A model generated the notes under the pieces. It had not been told where the DNA came from. It saw only the letters and a list, made by a program, of their open reading frames with translations, and did not search any database. This document shows positions 37,492 to 45,972 of a stretch of 64,000 nucleotides of DNA, one piece after another (position 1 is the first letter of the stretch; each line of letters begins with the position of its first letter). The DNA lies in assembly GCF_019139675.1 (NCBI RefSeq), contig NZ_CP077077.1, positions 5,022,001 through 5,086,000 of the forward strand. Direction: 5' to 3'. This DNA is from Pseudomonas maumuensis. GTDB taxonomy: Bacteria; Pseudomonadota; Gammaproteobacteria; Pseudomonadales; Pseudomonadaceae. Position numbers and translations under genes: made by a program.

Positions 37492-38763
37492 ATGTCTGAC
37501 GTATCCCCGGCCCGTGCCCTTGGCATCGACTTCGGCACCTCCAACTCCACGGTCGGCTGGCACCGCCCGGGCGTCGAATCGCTGATCGCCCTGGAAGACG
37601 GCAAGATCACCTTGCCGTCGGTGGTCTTCTTCAACATCGAGGAGCGTCGCCCAGTGTATGGCCGCCTGGCCCTGCACGAGTACCTGGAAGGCTACGAAGG
37701 CCGCCTGATGCGCTCGCTCAAGAGCCTGCTGGGCTCCAAGCTGATCAAGCACGACACCAGCGTGCTGGGCAGCGCCCTGCCGTTCAAAGACCTGTTGGGC
37801 ATGTTCATCGGCGAACTGAAAAAGCGTGCCGAAGCCGATGCCGGTCGCGAATTCGACCAGGTGGTGCTGGGCCGCCCGGTGTTCTTCGTCGACGAAGACC
37901 CGGCTGCCGACCAGGAGGCCGAGGATACCCTGGCCGACGTGGCGCGCAAGATTGGCTTCAAGGACGTGTCGTTCCAGTACGAACCGATCGCCGCGGCGTT
38001 CGACTACGAGTCGGGCATCAGCAGTGAAGAGCTGGTACTGATTGTCGATATCGGCGGCGGTACCTCGGACTTTACCCTGATCCGCCTGTCGCCCGAGCGC
38101 CATCTGGTGGCCGAGCGCCAGGACGACATCCTCGCCACCGGCGGCGTCCACATCGGCGGCACCGACTTCGACAAGCAACTGAGCCTGCAGGGTGTGATGC
38201 CGCTGTTCGGCTACGGCAGCCGGATGAAGAGCGGCGCGCTGATGCCCACCAGCTATCACCTCAACCTGGCCACCTGGCACACCATCAACGCCCTGTATGC
38301 GCAGAAGTCGCAGCTGGCCCTGGGCAGCATGCGCTACGACATCGAGGACACCCTCGGCATCGACCGCCTGTTCAAGCTGATCGAGCAGCGCGCCGGGCAC
38401 TGGCTGGCGATGGAGGTGGAGGCCAGCAAGATCGAGCTGACCGAGCGCGACAGCCGGAGCATCGACTTTGGCCGCATCGAGCCGCAGCTGTCGGCCGAGC
38501 TGACCCGGGCACTGTTCGAAGATGCAATTGAAGGTTTGCTCGAGCGCGTGCGCGGTAGTGTGAGCGAGTTGCTGGCCAAGGCCGGTGTGAGCGAGAGCCA
38601 GGTGGACACGGTGTTCTTCACCGGCGGCTCCAGCGGCATTCCGGCGCTGCGCAACAGCGTGGCGGCGATGCTGCCCAATGCACGGCATGTGGAAGGCAAT
38701 ATCTTCGGCAGCATCGGCAGCGGCCTGGCGATCGAGGCGCGCAAGCGCTACGGCGTGATCTGA
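37492..38763 (+). CDS. yegD: YegD-type Hsp70-like chaperone ATPase
   Basis: The 423-residue protein keeps the actin/Hsp70 nucleotide-binding fold (ALGIDFGTSNSTVGW phosphate-1, VDIGGGTSDFTLIRL phosphate-2, VFFTGGSSGIPALRNSV adenosine) but lacks a DnaK substrate-binding domain. That is the YegD subfamily pattern; E. coli YegD is about 450 residues. Its function is poorly known. It faces cbpA/cbpM, so a J-protein link is plausible but not shown. Confidence 0.88.
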   Translation: MSDVSPARALGIDFGTSNSTVGWHRPGVESLIALEDGKITLPSVVFFNIEERRPVYGRLALHEYLEGYEGRLMRSLKSLLGSKLIKHDTSVLGSALPFKDLLGMFIGELKKRAEADAGREFDQVVLGRPVFFVDEDPAADQEAEDTLADVARKIGFKDVSFQYEPIAAAFDYESGISSEELVLIVDIGGGTSDFTLIRLSPERHLVAERQDDILATGGVHIGGTDFDKQLSLQGVMPLFGYGSRMKSGALMPTSYHLNLATWHTINALYAQKSQLALGSMRYDIEDTLGIDRLFKLIEQRAGHWLAMEVEASKIELTERDSRSIDFGRIEPQLSAELTRALFEDAIEGLLERVRGSVSELLAKAGVSESQVDTVFFTGGSSGIPALRNSVAAMLPNARHVEGNIFGSIGSGLAIEARKRYGVI

Positions 38764-38770
38764 TCGATTT

Positions 38771-38878
38771 GGGGCCGCTTTGCGGCCCTTTCGCCGGCAA
38801 GCCGGCTCCCACAAAAGCTGGGTACGCACCTCTCCTGTGGGAGCTGGCTTGCCAGCGAAAGGGCCGCAAAGCGGCCCC
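38771..38878. repeat. Extended REP inverted pair with 43-base arms
   Basis: Arms 38771-38813 and 38836-38878 pair over 43 bases, each carrying an internal hairpin (GGGGCCGCTTTGCGGCCC) plus the REP core. It lies 7 bases after the yegD-like stop and 8 bases before the convergent permease stop, acting as a likely shared transcript end. Confidence 0.9.
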
Positions 38879-38886
38879 GGCGATCC

Positions 38887-39894
38887 TCAGACCAGCTCAG
38901 CCCGCTTCAACTCGCTCTTAAGGTAGGCGTAGTAGATCGGCCCCGCCACCACCCCCGGCAGGCCGAACGCCGCCTCGAACACCAGCATCGCCAGCAACAG
39001 CTCCCAGGCCTTGGCACTGATCTGCCCGCCGACGATCCGCGCGTTGAGGAAGTACTCGACCTTGTGGATCACGATCAGATAGCCCAGCGCCGCGATCGCC
39101 ACCCAGATCGACAGCGACAAGCCGACGATGGTGATCAGCGTGTTGGACATCAGGTTGCCGATCACCGGCAGCAGCCCAAGCAGGAAGGTCAGCACGATCA
39201 AGGTCTTGGTCAACGGCAGGTGGACGCCGAACAGCGGGAACACCACGGCGAGGAAGATGCCGGTGAAAAAGGTGTTGAGCAGCGAGATCTTGATCTGCGC
39301 GAAGACGATGTTGCGAAACGCCTGCACCAGCAGGCTCAGGCGCTCGAACAAGGCTGCGGCCAGGGGCTTGCGCCGGGAGATGTCGGGGATGCGCTGCAGG
39401 GCGACGATGGCGCCGAGGATCATGCCGATCAACAGGGTCACGAACATGTGCGCCATGCCTTTGCCGACCAGTTGCAGGTCGCTCAGGTGGCTCTTGATCC
39501 ATTCGCCGATGGCCACCTTGAACTCGGCGGCACTGGCCGGCAGGTAGGCTTCGATGAACGGCGGCAGCTGGCCACGGGCACGCTCGACCAGGCCCATGAA
39601 CTTGTCCAGCGAGGCGCCGGGGTTCTCGGCTTCGTGCAGGAGGAAACTGAAGGCGCCGGCAATCAGCAGGGTGAGCGTGCTCACCACCAAGGTGCCGAGC
39701 AGCGCTACCGCCAGCCAGCGCGCACGCTGCCCGGCGATCAAAGGCTGCAACCTGGGGGTGAGCATATTGACCAGCTCGAACACCAGCAAGCCGGCGAGCA
39801 GGCTCGGCAGCAGCTTCAGAGGCAACGCCAGCAACAGGCCGGCCATGACGATGATCCAGCTGGCCAGGGTGACCTGGCGGGGGGTGAAGGTCAT
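38887..39894 (-). CDS. AI-2E/PerM-family permease
   Basis: The 335-residue protein has about eight membrane segments and belongs to the AI-2E transporter (PerM/YdiK/TqsA) family. Typical segments are QIKISLLNTFFTGIFLAVVFPLFGVHLPLTKTLIVLTFLLGLLPVIGNLMSNTLITI and ISAKAWELLLAMLVFEAAFGLPGVVAGPIYYAYLKSEL. Members export small molecules, or work as Na+/H+ antiporters; the substrate here is unknown. It is a single gene convergent with the Hsp70-like gene. Confidence 0.85.
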   Translation of the reverse strand: MTFTPRQVTLASWIIVMAGLLLALPLKLLPSLLAGLLVFELVNMLTPRLQPLIAGQRARWLAVALLGTLVVSTLTLLIAGAFSFLLHEAENPGASLDKFMGLVERARGQLPPFIEAYLPASAAEFKVAIGEWIKSHLSDLQLVGKGMAHMFVTLLIGMILGAIVALQRIPDISRRKPLAAALFERLSLLVQAFRNIVFAQIKISLLNTFFTGIFLAVVFPLFGVHLPLTKTLIVLTFLLGLLPVIGNLMSNTLITIVGLSLSIWVAIAALGYLIVIHKVEYFLNARIVGGQISAKAWELLLAMLVFEAAFGLPGVVAGPIYYAYLKSELKRAELV

Positions 39895-39964
39895 ACAGCC
39901 TCGACGGCAGACAGCGGAAAGTCCCGCAGTCTGCCAGCCTTCACGGCAGAGGCATAGGCGCAGG

Positions 39965-40249
39965 TCATTTCTTCTTCAGGCAGTCGCTCATGAAGGTCTT
40001 GCGTTCATCGCCCTTGAGCGCCTTGGTGGTGGCGTCGGCGTTACAGGTCTTCATCTTCTCCTGCTGGGTCTGCGGCACATCCTTCTTCAGGCAGGTGCTC
40101 ATGAACGCCTTGCGTTCGTCGCCCTTGAGCGCCTTGGCGGTGGCGTCGGCGTTGCAGGTCTTCATCTTTTCCTGTTGCGCGGTGGCGGCGAATCCTTGCC
40201 CGGCGATCAACAGGCCCAACACCAGCAGGGGTACGTGCAGCAGCTTCAT
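39965..40249 (-). CDS. psiF: PsiF-repeat periplasmic protein
   Basis: The 94-residue protein has a signal peptide (LLHVPLLVLGLLIAGQGFAA) and two tandem PsiF repeats of about 30 residues, each with KMKTCNADATxKALKGDERKxFMSxCLKK. Each repeat contains two conserved cysteines. PsiF is named for phosphate-starvation induction in E. coli; the molecular role is unknown. The two repeats are nearly identical, suggesting recent duplication. Confidence 0.9.
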   Translation of the reverse strand: MKLLHVPLLVLGLLIAGQGFAATAQQEKMKTCNADATAKALKGDERKAFMSTCLKKDVPQTQQEKMKTCNADATTKALKGDERKTFMSDCLKKK

Positions 40250-40313
40250 GGAGTTGTCTCCTTGCCTGCGCGCCGGATGCGCGCTCGTCGCTGCTGAGTG
40301 TAGACAAGAATTC

Positions 40314-41102
40314 TTACATCTCTGTCCGCGCCCGCCGCCGGTACTGCTCCGGGGTGCAATTGGCCTGGCGCTGGAACATGGCGATGAAGGCCGAGGCGCT
40401 GCTGTAGCCGAGGTCGAAGGCGATGGCCTGGATCGCGGTGCCCGCCTCGAGCGCCTCGATGGCGCGTAGAAAGCGCAGGCGCAAGCGCCATTCGCCGAAG
40501 CTCATACCCAGCTCACGGAGAAACTGCCGGGCCAGGGTGCGTTCGCTGACATGCACCTGCCCGGCCCACTGCGCCAGCGGGCGGTTGTCGCCGGGTTCGG
40601 CCTGCAACGCTGCGAGTACCTGGCGCAAGCTGTCGCTGCGGGCGAACGGCAAGTAGCAGGTCTGGGTCTGCGCCAGGTGCAACTGGTCGAGCAGCACCTG
40701 CGCCAGGCGCTGGTCGCGCTCGTCCTGGGCGATGCGCAGGTCGCGGCGGGCGAAGTCGCCGAGGATCGCCTTGAGGATGTCGCTGATCACCAGGCTGCAG
40801 GGTTGCGCCGGCAGCCCGGCGCACAGGCTGCGGTCAAGGTAGACCGAACGGTAGACGATGGCCTGGGGGTTGTAGCAGCCGTGCTCGGTATCCGGCGGCA
40901 CCCACACGGCGTAGTGCGGCGGCGAGATGAAACGCTGGCCTTCGACGTCCAGGTGCATCAGGCCATGGGATGCGTAGTTGAGCTGGCCCCAGGGATGACG
41001 GTGCGGCGCGCTGTGGGTGTCGGCGCCGAACTCGTCGTAGCGAAAGTACACCGGTGCCGGGAGCTGGTCGAAGCGCGGAATGTCGAGGTACTTGCGGGCC
41101 AT
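40314..41102 (-). CDS. AraC-family transcriptional regulator with cupin sensor domain
   Basis: The 262-residue protein has an N-terminal cupin (APHRHPWGQLNYASHGLMHLDVEGQRFISPPHYAVWVPPDTEHGCYNP). A C-terminal double HTH follows (LAQWAGQVHVSERTLARQFLRELGMSFGEWRLRLRFLRAIEAL then AIQAIAFDLGYSSASAFIAMFQRQANCTPEQYRRR). The architecture equals the NimR/YeaM group that controls a neighbouring exporter. It diverges from an EamA-type exporter, which is therefore its likely target. Confidence 0.9.
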   Translation of the reverse strand: MARKYLDIPRFDQLPAPVYFRYDEFGADTHSAPHRHPWGQLNYASHGLMHLDVEGQRFISPPHYAVWVPPDTEHGCYNPQAIVYRSVYLDRSLCAGLPAQPCSLVISDILKAILGDFARRDLRIAQDERDQRLAQVLLDQLHLAQTQTCYLPFARSDSLRQVLAALQAEPGDNRPLAQWAGQVHVSERTLARQFLRELGMSFGEWRLRLRFLRAIEALEAGTAIQAIAFDLGYSSASAFIAMFQRQANCTPEQYRRRARTEM

Positions 41103-41104
41103 GC

Positions 41105-41160
41105 TGTCTGCTTCGCGGGGTAGGTTGTCTGGATGGAAGTATAGGCATGCAAGCAGACAA
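41105..41160. promoter_or_regulatory. TGTCTG repeats in the AraC / EamA divergent region
   Basis: TGTCTGCTT (41105-41113) is the exact reverse complement of AAGCAGACA (41151-41159). A third copy, TTGTCTG, lies at 41125-41131. Three related sites in 56 bases between a cupin-AraC regulator and its likely target look like operator half-sites. A GATAAT at 41164-41169 could be the exporter minus-10. Confidence 0.45.
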
Positions 41161-41238
41161 GCGATAATACGCGCTGTCACCCTCCCAGCAGCAGTGGGCT
41201 CCACTCCTGCAGGAGACACCCGTTACCTGAGAGTCCCA

Positions 41239-42132
41239 ATGAACTACCTCTTCCCCCTCATCGCCATCCTCATCTGGGCCGGCAACACCGTGGTCACCAA
41301 GATGTCCGCGGGGGCGATCTTCCCGGCCGAGATCGGCTTCTACCGCTGGCTGCTGGCCGGCCTGCTGTTCACGCCCTTCCTGCTGCCCCAGGTCTGGCGC
41401 AACCGCGCGGCGATCCGCCCGCACCTGGGCAAGGTGTTCGTGCTGGGCGTGCTGGGCATGGCCATCTACCAGAGCCTGGCGTACTTCGCCGCCAGCATCA
41501 CCAGCGCCACCAACATGGGCATCATCCTCTCGCTGATGCCGCTGATGTCACTGGCCCTGTCCATCGCCTGGCTGGGCCAGCGCCTGAGCTACGGCGCGCT
41601 GCTGGGCGCGATCGTGTCGTTCTTCGGCGTGCTGGAAGTCGTCTCGGCCGGGCAGCCTGGCACGCTGCTGCACCAGGGTCTGAACAGCGGCGACCTGATG
41701 ATGCTGGTGGCCACCCTCGCCTATGCGCTGTACAGCTTCCTGCTGAAGAAATGGCAGCTGCGCCTGCCACCGCTGCAGTTGCTCTACCTGCAGGTGCTGG
41801 TGGCGATCCTGGTGCTGCTGCCGCTGTTCGTGCTGTCACCGAAGACCGGGCTGAACGGCCACAACTTCGGCCTGGTGCTGTATGCCGGCCTGCTGGCCTC
41901 GATGGTGGCGCCACGGGTGTGGATGCAGGCCGTGCATCGCCTGGGCCCGAGCCGCACCACGCTGTTCTTCAACCTGCTGCCGGTGGTCACGGCGGTGATC
42001 GCCGCCGTGGTGCTGGACGAGCAACTGGCCAGTTATCACCTGGTCGGCGGCTTGCTGACACTGGTCGGCGTGCTGCTGGCCGAGCGCTGGACAACGCCTG
42101 TACGTCGCACGGTCACAACCCCGCGGCCTTGA
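41239..42132 (+). CDS. EamA/DMT-family exporter
   Basis: The 297-residue protein has ten membrane segments in two EamA repeats (LIAILIWAGNTVVTKMSAGAIFPAEIGFYRWLLAG and SGDLMMLVATLAYALYSFLLKKW). Family members export amino acids, metabolites or dyes. Control by the divergent AraC regulator is likely. ATG 41239 starts the first membrane helix; the longer upstream frame was rejected. The 3' end overlaps the end of the convergent lipase-like gene by 20 bases. Confidence 0.9.
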   Translation: MNYLFPLIAILIWAGNTVVTKMSAGAIFPAEIGFYRWLLAGLLFTPFLLPQVWRNRAAIRPHLGKVFVLGVLGMAIYQSLAYFAASITSATNMGIILSLMPLMSLALSIAWLGQRLSYGALLGAIVSFFGVLEVVSAGQPGTLLHQGLNSGDLMMLVATLAYALYSFLLKKWQLRLPPLQLLYLQVLVAILVLLPLFVLSPKTGLNGHNFGLVLYAGLLASMVAPRVWMQAVHRLGPSRTTLFFNLLPVVTAVIAAVVLDEQLASYHLVGGLLTLVGVLLAERWTTPVRRTVTTPRP

Positions 42133-43003
42133 GCCGCGCGGCGTGTTCGGTGAACAGCCGCACCGGCTCGGCGCCCTTGCCCACCGCGCCGAGGGACTGG
42201 TTGACGATGTCCAGGTGGTCGAGCGGATAGTCGTCGCCGATCACCTGGCCCAGGTGCGAGCTGAAACGCCCGACCATGCCGTCGCAGTGGCCCTTCTCGC
42301 GCACGAAGCTACGGGCGAACAGACGGCAGAAGCGATTGCTGCCGTCGAAGCGGTTCAGCCCCTGGTCGGTGCGCCCCGGCTGCAAGGTGCCCGACCAGGA
42401 GTAGTAACGCACGCCATTCACCTCGGCCGGCCCCTCGCCGCCCCAGACCTCGGGCAGCCCCTGTGGATAAGCCTGGTTGAACAGCGCCACCCCGGCGCTG
42501 GTCAGCGACTGGTGCGAGGCATGCACGTCGATCGGCAGCGGATCCCGGCGCCAGCCGGTCTCCAGCCAGCCCAGCAGCACGGCGAAACCATGCAGCACGG
42601 CCTTGAGGATGCGCCCCTTGGCGGAGTCGCCCGGCGCCGTGCGCTCAAGGTGGTCGGCCAGCTCCGAGCCATGGTTGGGGCCGGCCACCGAGGTCACCGA
42701 GGCCACCCGGTCCGGCCGCTTCGCCGCCGCGTAGCGGGCACTGAGCGCGCCCTGGCTGTGGCCGATCAGGTTGACCTTCTCGGCCCCCGTTCGCCGGCAG
42801 ATCTCCTCGATGATGATCAACAACTGCTCGCCGCGCACCTCGCTGGAATGCAGCGGCGACACCTGCACCGGATACACCTGCGCGCCGCCCCGGCGCAACG
42901 CCGGGACAATGCCGAACCAGTAGGGATACAGCAGCGCCCGCACGAAACCGAGCATGCCCGGCACCAGCACCAGTGGATAACGCGTGGCCTGTTCCTGACT
43001 CAT
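42113..43003 (-). CDS. Lipase-like alpha/beta hydrolase (triacylglycerol lipase family I)
   Basis: The 296-residue protein has the family-I lipase opening YPLVLVPGMLGF and nucleophile elbow VNLIGHSQGALSARYAAAKRPD (Ser83). The C-terminal part contains candidate Asp and His residues (CDGMVGRFSSHLGQVIGDDYPLDHLDIVNQSLG). It resembles P. aeruginosa LipA but has no signal peptide, so a cytoplasmic or foldase-free enzyme is possible. No lif foldase is next to it. ATG 43003 follows GCAGGG; an upstream GTG/ATG is possible. Confidence 0.82.
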   Translation of the reverse strand: MSQEQATRYPLVLVPGMLGFVRALLYPYWFGIVPALRRGGAQVYPVQVSPLHSSEVRGEQLLIIIEEICRRTGAEKVNLIGHSQGALSARYAAAKRPDRVASVTSVAGPNHGSELADHLERTAPGDSAKGRILKAVLHGFAVLLGWLETGWRRDPLPIDVHASHQSLTSAGVALFNQAYPQGLPEVWGGEGPAEVNGVRYYSWSGTLQPGRTDQGLNRFDGSNRFCRLFARSFVREKGHCDGMVGRFSSHLGQVIGDDYPLDHLDIVNQSLGAVGKGAEPVRLFTEHAARLKAAGL

Positions 43004-43125
43004 CACCCTGCCCTCTTCCATGGACGACCGGCCCACACTACAGCGCGCCCTGTGTCATTCGCAATCGAACTCCCGGCGCGCCGTGCGGTTCCAAGCAGAA
43101 CAGACCCTGAGCAAGGAGCGGGACC

Positions 43126-43467
43126 ATGTACAAGCAGACCCTGGCCATCCTTCTGGCAAGCGCCACCCTCGCCGCCTGCGGCAGCCGCCCGGAAAACCCG
43201 GTGGACTACGTCACCTACCGCGACGAGCCGCTGGTCAAGCAGGTGGAGCACGGCATGACCATGCAGAAGGTCATCGCCATCGGCGGCAGCCCGTCGAATG
43301 TCAGCGACCTGCCCCACGGCGGCACCTGCAACGACTACATCCTCAACCGCGATGGCCAGCAGCAGCCGTACTACGTGCGCTTCGACGCCACCGGCCATGT
43401 CGACGCCAAGGGCTTCAAGACCTGCAAGCAACGCCAGGAAGACAGCGACGCCGTCCACGGCGCATGA
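43126..43467 (+). CDS. osmE: OsmE-like outer-membrane lipoprotein
   Basis: The 113-residue lipoprotein has signal and lipobox ILLASATLAAC (Cys18) and a SmpA/OmlA-like fold. Characteristic stretches are VTYRDEPLVKQVEHGMTMQKVIAIGGSPS and TCNDYILNRDGQQQPYYVRFDATGHVDAKGFKTCKQ. It matches OsmE, an osmotically induced lipoprotein. The downstream neighbour is a ferritin-like protein. AAGGAG lies 10 bases before the ATG. Confidence 0.87.
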   Translation: MYKQTLAILLASATLAACGSRPENPVDYVTYRDEPLVKQVEHGMTMQKVIAIGGSPSNVSDLPHGGTCNDYILNRDGQQQPYYVRFDATGHVDAKGFKTCKQRQEDSDAVHGA

Positions 43468-43503
43468 CACCCCATGACCACCCTGATCCTTTCGGAGATG
43501 AAC

Positions 43504-44031
43504 ATGAGCGCTGAACTGACCGATGTGAAAACCCTGCGCGAACGTGCCCGCCAGCATGTCGAGCAAGGCGCGGTGACCGAGGGTTACCACGCCGATCGCG
43601 AAAAGATCCTGCGCCTGCTCAACGAGTCGCTGGCCACCGAACTGGTCTGCGTGCTGCGCTACAAGCGTCACTACTTCATGGCCAGCGGCATCAAGGCCAG
43701 CGTTGCCGCCGCGGAGTTCCTCGAGCACGCCACCCAGGAAGCCGAGCATGCCGACAAGCTGGCCGAGCGCATCGTGCAACTGGGCGGCGAGCCGGACTTC
43801 AACCCCGACAACCTGACCAAGAACTCCCATGCCCAGTACGTGGCAGGCAGTTCATTGAAGGAGATGGTGCTGGAGGACTTGGTGGCCGAGCGGATCGCCA
43901 TCGACAGCTACCGCGAGATCATCCAGTACATCGGCGACAAAGACCCGACCACCCGACGCATCTTCGAGGACATCCTGGCCCAGGAAGAAGAGCACGCCGA
44001 CGACATGTCGGATCTGCTCCAAGGGCTTTGA
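43504..44031 (+). CDS. Ferritin-like (bacterioferritin/Dps-type) protein
   Basis: The 175-residue four-helix protein has a diiron pattern: LLNESLATELVCVLRYKRHY (first Glu), ATQEAEHADKLAER (ExxH) and ILAQEEEHADDMSDLL (second ExxH). It lacks the heme methionine context of Bfr and resembles the Dps/bacterioferritin-like proteins common in pseudomonads. It likely stores or detoxifies iron. An in-frame ATG at 43474 has a weaker site; ATG 43504 has CGGAG seven to eight bases upstream. Confidence 0.86.
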   Translation: MSAELTDVKTLRERARQHVEQGAVTEGYHADREKILRLLNESLATELVCVLRYKRHYFMASGIKASVAAAEFLEHATQEAEHADKLAERIVQLGGEPDFNPDNLTKNSHAQYVAGSSLKEMVLEDLVAERIAIDSYREIIQYIGDKDPTTRRIFEDILAQEEEHADDMSDLLQGL

Positions 44032-44037
44032 GCCCTC

Positions 44038-44069
44038 GGCAAGCCCGCTGGCACTGCAGCGGGCTTGCC
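44038..44069. terminator. Bidirectional hairpin between ferritin-like gene and epoxide hydrolase
   Basis: GGCAAGCCCGCTG (44038-44050) and CAGCGGGCTTGCC (44057-44069) form a perfect 13-bp stem with a 6-base loop, between two convergent stop codons (44031 and 44074). Confidence 0.65.
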
Positions 44070-44073
44070 CGCC

Positions 44074-45264
44074 TCAACGTATCGGGGCGAACGCCCGCCA
44101 CAGTTCCTCGGCGAACAGCTGCGGTTGCTCGAACGCGGCAAAGTGCCCGCCCTTTTCCACTTCGTTCCAGTAGAACAGCTTCTCGTAGGCCGCCTCGGCC
44201 CACGCCCGCGGTGGCCGGAACGTCTCTGCGGGAAACACGCTGGCAGCCATGGGCAAGCCAATGGGCTGATCCGAAGCGCGCACCGCCGAGAAGAAGCTGC
44301 GATCACGAATCGTGCTGCCGACACCTTCCCAGTACAAACGGGCACTGGAAGCGCCGGTGCCGGTGAACCAATACAGCGAGATATCGTCGAGCATCTGGTC
44401 ACGGCTCAGCGCGTCCTCTGGGCGCCCGCGATTATCGGTCCATTCCCAGAACTTCTCGTACATCCACATGGCCAGCGCCAGGGGCGAATCGTTCAGCGCA
44501 TAGCCGATGGTCTGCGGGCGGGTGTTCATCTGGTCGGCGTAGCCGGACATCTGGTCCAGGTAGAAATCCACATCGCGCAGCGCCTGACGTTCGTCCTCGC
44601 TGGGCTGTTCGGGGGCCTGCTCCGGCACCACCAGCAGCAGATTGACATGGGCCGCGAGCAAGCCTTCCGGGCGCTGGCTGGCCAAGGCGTGGGTAATCGC
44701 CGAGCCCCAATCGCCCCCTTGCGCGACCCAGCGACGATAACCCAGCCGCTCGTTCATCAGCACCGTCCAGGCTCGGGCGATGCGTTGCGGGTTCCAGCCC
44801 AGGTCGGTGGGTTTATCGGAAAAACCGTAGCCGGGAATAGAGGGCACCACTACATCGAATGCGTCCTCTGCTCGGCCACCGAAACGCACAGGGTCGGTCA
44901 GACGCTCGATCACGTCGAGGAACTCCACCACCGAGCCTGGCCAGCCATGGGTCAGCAGGATCGGCAAGGCACCCGCGTGGGGCGAGCGGGCATGAATGAA
45001 ATGGATGGCCACGCCATCGATGCGGGTGCGGAATTGTTCGAAGCGATTGATGCGCGATTCGAAGCGCCGCCAATCGTAGCGCTCAAGCCAATGTTCGATC
45101 AGTTCCCGGGCAGCCTGCAGCGGTACACCCTGGGACCAGTCGTCGACCAGCTCCCGGTCCGCCCAGCGGATGGCCGACAGCCGTTGCCGAAGATCGTCGA
45201 GGGCGGCCTGTGGCACCTCGACACGGAAGGGTTCAAGCACAGGACTATTGGGGGTAATGGACAT
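44074..45264 (-). CDS. Epoxide-hydrolase-family alpha/beta hydrolase (EHN domain)
   Basis: The 396-residue protein has the epoxide hydrolase N-terminal domain (FRVEVPQAALDDLRQRLSAIRWADRE; WLERYDWRRFESRINRF) and the hydrolase core. The core shows oxyanion motif HGWPGS, nucleophile Asp in AQGGDWGSAITHALA, and catalytic His in VEKGGHFAAFEQP. It opens epoxides to diols; the native substrate is unknown. ATG 45264 has GGAG six to seven bases upstream; an earlier GTG (45276) is less likely. It diverges from a TetR gene with an operator-like palindrome between them. Confidence 0.92.
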   Translation of the reverse strand: MSITPNSPVLEPFRVEVPQAALDDLRQRLSAIRWADRELVDDWSQGVPLQAARELIEHWLERYDWRRFESRINRFEQFRTRIDGVAIHFIHARSPHAGALPILLTHGWPGSVVEFLDVIERLTDPVRFGGRAEDAFDVVVPSIPGYGFSDKPTDLGWNPQRIARAWTVLMNERLGYRRWVAQGGDWGSAITHALASQRPEGLLAAHVNLLLVVPEQAPEQPSEDERQALRDVDFYLDQMSGYADQMNTRPQTIGYALNDSPLALAMWMYEKFWEWTDNRGRPEDALSRDQMLDDISLYWFTGTGASSARLYWEGVGSTIRDRSFFSAVRASDQPIGLPMAASVFPAETFRPPRAWAEAAYEKLFYWNEVEKGGHFAAFEQPQLFAEELWRAFAPIR

Positions 45265-45286
45265 ATTCGGCTCCACTGAGGGCTTA

Positions 45287-45306
45287 TTTGTAGTGATCGC
45301 TACAAA
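45287..45306. promoter_or_regulatory. Candidate TetR operator
   Basis: TTTGTAGTGATCGCTACAAA is an almost perfect 20-base palindrome (9 of 10 pairs) starting 23 bases before the epoxide hydrolase ATG. A half-site GCTACAA recurs at about 45352-45358, just before the TetR start. Both fit autoregulation and control of the hydrolase by the adjacent TetR protein. Confidence 0.65.
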
Positions 45307-45378
45307 AAGTAAAGCGCTCGCCCAAAGCCTGTCAATTAAATCTTTAACGAGTGCTACAAGTGATGTATGGTGCCCGCC

Positions 45379-45966
45379 ATGACACGAAAGATCTCATTCG
45401 ATTACGATCAGGCGCTGGCCACCGCCACCGACCTGTTCTGGCAGAGCGGCTACGCCGCCACGGGCCTGCGCCATTTGCTCAAAGCCATGGATATTGGCGA
45501 GGGCTCGTTCTACAACACCCTGGGCAGCAAGAAGCAGCTGTACCTGGCCTGTCTCGAGCGCTATGAGCACGAAGTGGTGGATGAGCGGATCCAGGTGCTG
45601 CTTGCCGCCCCCAGTGCTGCCGCAGGTATTCGTGGGTTCTTCGACCGCGTGCTGGCGCGCCTGGACGACCCGGCAACCCCTTCAAGGATGTGCATGCTGG
45701 CGGCAATGCAGAGTGCCGAGGTCCTGGCCGATGCCGAGTTGCGCGAGCGCGCCGAACGAGGGCTGACGGACCTGCAGGCATTGATCCGCGAACGGCTGCG
45801 CGAGGATATCGAGCGCGGCCTGTTGCCTGGCACCTTGGACGCCGATGCCAGCGCCTCGCTGATCGTCACTTATCTACAGGGGCTTTGGCGCACCGCCTTG
45901 GTCACGTTCGAGCGGTCGGCAGCGCAACGGCAGATCGATGTGTTGCTGACCGCGCTGGGGCTCTAG
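45379..45966 (+). CDS. TetR-family regulator
   Basis: The 195-residue protein has an N-terminal HTH (ALATATDLFWQSGYAATGLRHLLKAMDIGEGSFYNTLGSKKQLYLACLERY) and a C-terminal ligand domain. The second half resembles the group that represses nearby detoxification enzymes. It likely represses the divergent epoxide hydrolase gene and itself through the palindrome at 45287-45306. An in-frame ATG at 45367 would add four residues. Confidence 0.88.
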   Translation: MTRKISFDYDQALATATDLFWQSGYAATGLRHLLKAMDIGEGSFYNTLGSKKQLYLACLERYEHEVVDERIQVLLAAPSAAAGIRGFFDRVLARLDDPATPSRMCMLAAMQSAEVLADAELRERAERGLTDLQALIRERLREDIERGLLPGTLDADASASLIVTYLQGLWRTALVTFERSAAQRQIDVLLTALGL

Positions 45967-45972
45967 AAGCAC

